Both the position numbers and the translations under genes were made by a program. Shown piece by piece: positions 60,139 through 64,000 of a DNA stretch of 64,000 bases (positions are counted from its first letter, which is position 1; every line of letters starts with the position of its first letter). The stretch is from Palsa-504 sp963819785 (GTDB taxonomy: Bacteria > Actinomycetota > Actinomycetes > Streptosporangiales > Streptosporangiaceae): the NCBI GenBank assembly GCA_963819785.1, contig CAWFXW010000013.1:1-64000 (forward strand), in the 5' to 3' direction. The notes below the pieces were generated by a model, which was given only the letters and a program-made list of their open reading frames with translations, had not been told where the DNA came from and made no database searches.

Positions 60139-61521
60139 CTAGCCGGCTTTCAGTTGGGCCGGGGTGTACTGGGACGCGGCGGCCTGGCTGTTGCTCAGCG
60201 CCTGGCTCACCGACTCTGTGCCGGCGATCGCGCCCGCGATCTGTTGTCCGACCGTGACGCCCAGGCTCTCGAACTGCGGTATGTCGACGTACTGGACGCC
60301 GACGTAGGGCACCGGGTTCAGGGTCGGATGGTTGGGGTCGGTCCCGTTGATCGACTGCAGGGTGATGGCCGCGAACGGCTTGGCCGCCGCCGTGTAACTG
60401 GGGTTGTTATACAGGGAGGTCCTGGTGCCGGGCGGGACCGCGGCCCAGCCGTACTTCTGTCCGACCAGCGTGTCGTACTGCTTAGAGGTCGCCCAGGACA
60501 CCCACTTCCAGGCGGCGCTCGAGTTGGCGCTGCCCTGCGGGATGCCCAGCGCCCAGGTCCACAGCCACCCGGAGGATTGCGTCTTGTTCACCGGCGCGAG
60601 GGCATAGCCGGTCTGCGCGTAGACCGCCGGATAGGTGGTGGCGATAGAAGTCGCCGCTACCGTGGCGTCGTACCACATCGCGCACTTGCCCTGGCCGTAC
60701 AGCGTCAGCAGCTGGTTGAAGCTGTCGTTGGCGGCGCCGGGCTCGCCGTACTTGCGGACGAGGTTGACGTAGAAGTTGGTCGCGGCCTCGAACGCCGGCG
60801 AGGTCAGCTGCGGCTTCCAGTTCATATCGAACCACTCACCGCCGAACGTGTTGACCACGGTGTCCAGGGCCGCCATGTTGTCGCCCCAGCCGGCCAGGCC
60901 GCGCAGGCAGATCCCCGACACCTTGCCGGGCTGGTTCAGCTTGGCCGCGAAGCCCGCGATCTGGTCCCAGGTCGGGTTGGCCGGCATGGTGAGCCCGGCC
61001 GCCTGGAACAGGCTCTTGTTGTAGAACATCATCGACGACTCGCCGTAGAACGGCACCGCGTACAGGTCGTTCTTGTACGACAGGGCCTTGGCGATGGGCG
61101 GCAGCAAGTCTGACGCGTCATAGCTCGGGTCGCTGTTGGTGTAGGTGGTGGTCAGGTCGGTCAGCCAGCCATTCTTCGCGAACAGCGGCGTCTCGTACGG
61201 GCCGATCATGATCACGTTGAACGCGTTGCTGTGGGTGGCGACGTCCTTTTCGATCGCGGCCCGCAGGTCACCTTCGGTGTAGGTGGCGAACTTGACCGTG
61301 ATGCCTGGGTTCTGCTTCTCGAACACCGACTGGGTCAACGGAATCATCTGCCCGGTGATGAGCGGGTTGGACACCACCGCCACAGTCACCGTGCCGGAAC
61401 TGCTGTTGCTGCTGCCGCCACTGCTGGCGCCGCCGCCGCTCGAACAAGCGGCCAGCGCCACCAGGGCGGCGATCGAGCCCACTGCCCCGAGCGTGCGGAG
61501 CTTGAACGGGGGAGAACTCAT
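60139..61521 (-). CDS. Sugar ABC transporter substrate-binding lipoprotein
   Basis: A 460-residue extracellular lipoprotein. The signal carries the lipobox ALAACSS near residue 26, followed by a Gly/Ser-rich linker. The mature part is a type 1 extracellular solute-binding protein (VTVAVVSNPLITGQMIPL at the start, QSVFEKQNPGITVKFATY, and later QGKCAMWYDATVAA). Relatives bind polyols or oligosaccharides; with the mannitol-type dehydrogenase nearby, a polyol such as mannitol, sorbitol or arabinitol is the best guess. It is the first gene of the operon, divergent from the SorC-type regulator. Confidence 0.94.
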   Translation of the reverse strand: MSSPPFKLRTLGAVGSIAALVALAACSSGGGASSGGSSNSSSGTVTVAVVSNPLITGQMIPLTQSVFEKQNPGITVKFATYTEGDLRAAIEKDVATHSNAFNVIMIGPYETPLFAKNGWLTDLTTTYTNSDPSYDASDLLPPIAKALSYKNDLYAVPFYGESSMMFYNKSLFQAAGLTMPANPTWDQIAGFAAKLNQPGKVSGICLRGLAGWGDNMAALDTVVNTFGGEWFDMNWKPQLTSPAFEAATNFYVNLVRKYGEPGAANDSFNQLLTLYGQGKCAMWYDATVAATSIATTYPAVYAQTGYALAPVNKTQSSGWLWTWALGIPQGSANSSAAWKWVSWATSKQYDTLVGQKYGWAAVPPGTRTSLYNNPSYTAAAKPFAAITLQSINGTDPNHPTLNPVPYVGVQYVDIPQFESLGVTVGQQIAGAIAGTESVSQALSNSQAAASQYTPAQLKAG

Positions 61522-61604
61522 GAACTCTCAACCTCCACGACGGTGAGGACCTTCTGGCAGGAGGGACTGGGGGAACGAACGATCGCGGGAGGGACCCTGT
61601 GTAT

Positions 61605-61712
61605 GCTCATTTGAGCGGGTTACGCTCATATGAAGCATGAACTCACAGTGAGCCTGTTGCTAGGCAAAGTCAAGAAAAGCTGCAAATATGAGATCTGGAT
61701 GCTCAGATGAGC
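61605..61712. promoter_or_regulatory. Three operator-like palindromes upstream of the polyol operon
   Basis: GCTCATTTGAGC at 61605, GCTCATATGAAGC at 61624 and GCTCAGATGAGC at 61701 share the arms GCTCA/TGAGC. They lie in the 220-base spacer between the binding-protein gene and the SorC-type gene and are the likely sites for that regulator. Confidence 0.75.
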
Positions 61713-61740
61713 GGCCAGATAAGCTGCACAGGAGGGGTAC

Positions 61741-62712
61741 ATGGCCGGCTTGTCAGCTGACCGCCCGTCCGAGGTTGTGCTGGCCGCCCGGGTCGCGCGG
61801 CAGTACTACCTCGAGGGTGTCTCCAAGGTGGACATCGCCGACCGGCTGGGGATCAGCCGGTTCCGGGTCGCCCGGTTGCTCGAGGGAGCCCGGGATGCGG
61901 GCATGGTCCGCATCGAGATCGGCCTGCCCGGCGGCAGCCTGGACGCGGCCCTGTCGGCCGAGCTGTGCTCGGTCTTCGGGCTGCGGCACGCGTTCGTGTT
62001 CAACTTTCCCGACGACGAGCCCGCGGTGCTGCGGCACCGGCTGGGCGAGGCGGCCGGCCAGGCCCTGATGGACCTCATCACGCCCGGCGACGTACTCGGC
62101 ATGTCCTGGTCGCGAGTGCTGAGCGGGCTCGCGGCCGCGCTGACCCAGATCCCGCCGTGCCCGATCGTCCAGCTGACCGGCGCGGTGCCGCCGCCGGATG
62201 GCCGGGACCTGCTCGATCTGGTCCGCAGCGTGGCCCGGGTGGGCGGCGGCCCGGCGCACGTCTTCTACGCCCCGATGCTCCTGGACGACGCGCAGACGGC
62301 CGCGGCGATCCGTCGCCAGGGGGACATCGCCGAGGCCTTTGCCCTGGTCCCGTCGGTGACGATCGCGGTGGTCGCGATCGGCGCCTGGGCCCCGGGGCTG
62401 TCCACCATCTACGACGCGATCACCCCCGCCGAACGCGACGCCATCGCCGCCCTGGGCGTGTGCGCGGAGCTGGCCGGGGTGTTCATCGGCGAGGACGGGC
62501 GGCCGGTATCCACGCCGCTGGACAGCCGGATGATCGTCACGCCCGGCGCGGCGCTCGAGCGGATCCCGTTCGTCCTGTGCGTCGCCTACGACGTCGCCAA
62601 GAGCCCTGCGGTCAGCGCCGCGATCCGAGGAGGGCTGGTCCATGGTCTGGTCACCCACTCAAGTCTCGCCCGAAGCCTGCTCAGTGCTAGCCCGTCACTC
62701 GACGGGCCTTAG
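61741..62712 (+). CDS. SorC/DeoR-family sugar-binding regulator
   Basis: A 323-residue regulator. The N-terminal helix-turn-helix is residues about 15-60 (VVLAARVARQYYLEGVSKVDIADRLGISRFRVARLLEGAR). The remaining 250 residues are the SorC effector domain, which resembles glucosamine-6-phosphate isomerase (LITPGDVLGMSWSRVLSGLA, then LSTIYDAITPAERDAIAALG). GGAGG precedes the ATG. It probably controls the divergent polyol operon in response to a phosphorylated or free sugar. Its 3' end overlaps the downstream phosphotransferase gene. Confidence 0.93.
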   Translation: MAGLSADRPSEVVLAARVARQYYLEGVSKVDIADRLGISRFRVARLLEGARDAGMVRIEIGLPGGSLDAALSAELCSVFGLRHAFVFNFPDDEPAVLRHRLGEAAGQALMDLITPGDVLGMSWSRVLSGLAAALTQIPPCPIVQLTGAVPPPDGRDLLDLVRSVARVGGGPAHVFYAPMLLDDAQTAAAIRRQGDIAEAFALVPSVTIAVVAIGAWAPGLSTIYDAITPAERDAIAALGVCAELAGVFIGEDGRPVSTPLDSRMIVTPGAALERIPFVLCVAYDVAKSPAVSAAIRGGLVHGLVTHSSLARSLLSASPSLDGP

Positions 62713-63481
62713 CCCGTCGCCGCTTCCGGGCGGGACGGCCAACCGCGGGCTGGTCGTCCGGGTGGGCGACACCGTGCGCCGGCCGATCGCGCCCTGCTGG
62801 CCCGCGACCCACGCCCTGCTCGCACATCTGTCCAAGGCCGGCTTCGACGGCGCCCCCCGGATGCTGGCCGCCGGCCCCGCCACCGAGACCCTGACCTACA
62901 TCGACGGCCGGGCCGGCGTGCCGCCGCTGGCCGAGGACACGCTGACCGACGCTGCTCTGGTCAGCGTGGCCGACCTGCTGCGCCGCTACCATCTCGCCGC
63001 GGCCTCGTTCGATCCGTCCGGGTACACCTGGCCCCGGCCGATCCCGGCCCGGTTCCGGACCGGCCTGGTCAGCCACAATGACGCCCACCCGGCCAACCTG
63101 GTCTTCCGGGCCGGACGGGCCGTGGCGCTGATCGATTTCGACTGGGCCGGGCCGGGCAGCGCCATCTGGGACTTCGCCGCGGCCGCGCGCTACTGGGCGC
63201 CGCTGCAGGATGAGGCGGACATCACCGACAGCCGTCAGGGCCGCGCGCTGGAACGGTTCCGGATCCTCCTGCTCGCCAGCGGGCTGCGCCGCGCCGACCG
63301 CCGCCTGGTGGCCGAGGCCGTCGTGCCCAACCACGACTGGACGTACGCGATCGTGACGGAAGCTGCCGCCGCGGGCCACGAGGGCTTCGCCGACCACTGG
63401 CGCGCGGTGGCCGAGTCGTCCGCCCGGGCCCGCCGCTGGGCTCAGCGCCACCAGCGGGACCTGCTGGCCGCGGCCCGCTGA
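62642..63481 (+). CDS. Aminoglycoside-phosphotransferase-like kinase
   Basis: A 279-residue kinase-fold protein. The catalytic loop is LVSHNDAHPANLVFR (the His-x-Asp-x4-Asn pattern), and the metal-binding Asp follows in ALIDFDWAGPG. The N-terminal lobe is short: GGTANRGLVVRVGDTVRRP lacks a clear Lys in the usual place. GAGGAGG lies eight bases before the ATG at 62642, so the start overlaps the SorC gene by 71 bases; GTG at 62684 is the alternative. The substrate may be a small alcohol or sugar rather than an antibiotic. It may be cotranscribed with the SorC-type regulator. Confidence 0.85.
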   Translation: MVWSPTQVSPEACSVLARHSTGLSPSPLPGGTANRGLVVRVGDTVRRPIAPCWPATHALLAHLSKAGFDGAPRMLAAGPATETLTYIDGRAGVPPLAEDTLTDAALVSVADLLRRYHLAAASFDPSGYTWPRPIPARFRTGLVSHNDAHPANLVFRAGRAVALIDFDWAGPGSAIWDFAAAARYWAPLQDEADITDSRQGRALERFRILLLASGLRRADRRLVAEAVVPNHDWTYAIVTEAAAAGHEGFADHWRAVAESSARARRWAQRHQRDLLAAAR

Positions 63482-63490
63482 CCCAGCGGC

Positions 63491-63994
63491 CTAGCCCGCC
63501 CGGAGCAGGATGCCGCGGATGAACGCGGCCTGCCCGGCGTGCTGCAGGCAGTCGGAGATCACGCTGACCAGCCGGACCCCGAGCGTCACCGGCGGGTCCC
63601 ACCGCTCGTCCACCACCCGCGACAGGTCCGCGTCGGTGACCCCCGAGACCAGTGTGACGGCCTGCTCGTGCACGGCATCCTGATAGCCGATGAGCAGGCC
63701 ACCCGAGACCTGAACCATGGCGACCTGCCCCGAATCCTGACCGTAGCCGATCGCCCCCGGCCCGAACGGCAGCCCGAACCGGTCCATGAAACCCGGCCAG
63801 ACCTGCTCGACCCCGAACGCGCCGGCCAGGTGATCGTCCTGAACCCGGGCCAGGTGCCAGCACAGCCAGGCGACCGAGTTGGCGTCGGAGTCCAGGCGGA
63901 CGGCCAGCTGGGCGTCGGACAGACCGTCGACCGCCTCATGCACGGTCTCCCGCACTCGCCCGAAGGCGTCGGTCAAAAGCTCGGCACTGGTCAT
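63491..63994 (-). CDS. DinB/DUF664-like four-helix protein
   Basis: A 167-residue member of the DinB-like superfamily that includes mycothiol-dependent enzymes. Metal-ligand candidates are His in LCWHLARVQDDHL and His in DCLQHAGQAAFIRG; the N-terminal helix carries RVRETVHEAVDGLSDAQL. The family in actinomycetes often acts on mycothiol conjugates or is of unknown function. It ends ten bases from the convergent kinase gene, and its start lies close to the window edge, so its upstream context cannot be read. Confidence 0.85.
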   Translation of the reverse strand: MTSAELLTDAFGRVRETVHEAVDGLSDAQLAVRLDSDANSVAWLCWHLARVQDDHLAGAFGVEQVWPGFMDRFGLPFGPGAIGYGQDSGQVAMVQVSGGLLIGYQDAVHEQAVTLVSGVTDADLSRVVDERWDPPVTLGVRLVSVISDCLQHAGQAAFIRGILLRAG

Positions 63995-64000
63995 AAGAAA

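Noticed and set aside
1..64000. CRISPR arrays, rRNA genes and a replication origin
   Set aside because: None seen: no regularly spaced identical repeats, no rRNA segments and no DnaA-box cluster.

Overview
The window is chromosomal DNA from a high-GC, sporulating, filamentous-type actinomycete. The support is an SsgA-family sporulation regulator, paired XRE/DUF5753 and DUF397 proteins, GAF-ANTAR, STAS and HATPase regulators, histidine ammonia-lyase, many GTG starts and the tRNA style. The genus cannot be fixed from sequence alone; a Streptosporangiales- or Streptomyces-like soil actinomycete is the best inference.

Layout. 1-3.9 kb: a GAF/PucR regulator preceded by a decayed copy of its own N-terminus, an NTF2-like protein and a VOC-fold enzyme. 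4.2-6.7 kb: an IS630-type insertion sequence with a frameshifted transposase and a passenger ORF, then remnants including an integrase C-terminus. 7.1-12.2 kb: lower-GC accessory genes, namely a secreted PA-IL-like lectin joined to a G1-peptidase-like domain, a TIR-domain protein and a divergent polytopic lipoprotein. 12.4-13.3 kb: a YefM/YoeB pair. 13.6-18.1 kb: a small island bounded by a perfect 47-bp repeat of the 3' half of tRNA-Val(GAC); it holds a HigB/XRE-type pair and a primase-helicase of the TOTE conflict type but no integrase. 18.9-24.9 kb: nested mobile DNA. A recombinase-in-trio (RIT) element with perfect 84-bp terminal inverted repeats sits inside the reverse-transcriptase ORF of a group II intron, which abuts the 3' half of an older group II intron.

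From 24.9 kb the sequence looks like ordinary chromosome: an ECF sigma factor with a SnoaL-like tail, a CNBD/cyclase-like protein, two tandem XRE/DUF5753 regulators with DUF397, Nudix, rhomboid, an actinobacterial eRF1-like protein, a HhH-GPD glycosylase, a PKS-derived fragment, a dioxygenase, GNAT, a transketolase, an aminotransferase, a two-component system, a ROK regulator divergent from a secreted discoidin/beta-helix protein, tRNA-Cys, tRNA-Gly and tRNA-Val(CAC), hutH, stress and sporulation regulators, and a divergent MarR/hemerythrin pair. 55.6-61.5 kb is a polyol ABC uptake and oxidation operon (binding protein, hairpin, two permeases, ATPase, mannitol-type dehydrogenase) controlled by a divergent SorC-type regulator with repeated operator-like palindromes. 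An APH-like phosphotransferase and a DinB-like protein end the window.

Several otherwise intact genes (primase-helicase, RitA, RitB, dioxygenase, transketolase, IS630 transposase) carry one-base frameshifts, some in G/C runs. This may be real decay or residual sequencing error and should be settled before any of them is called a pseudogene.
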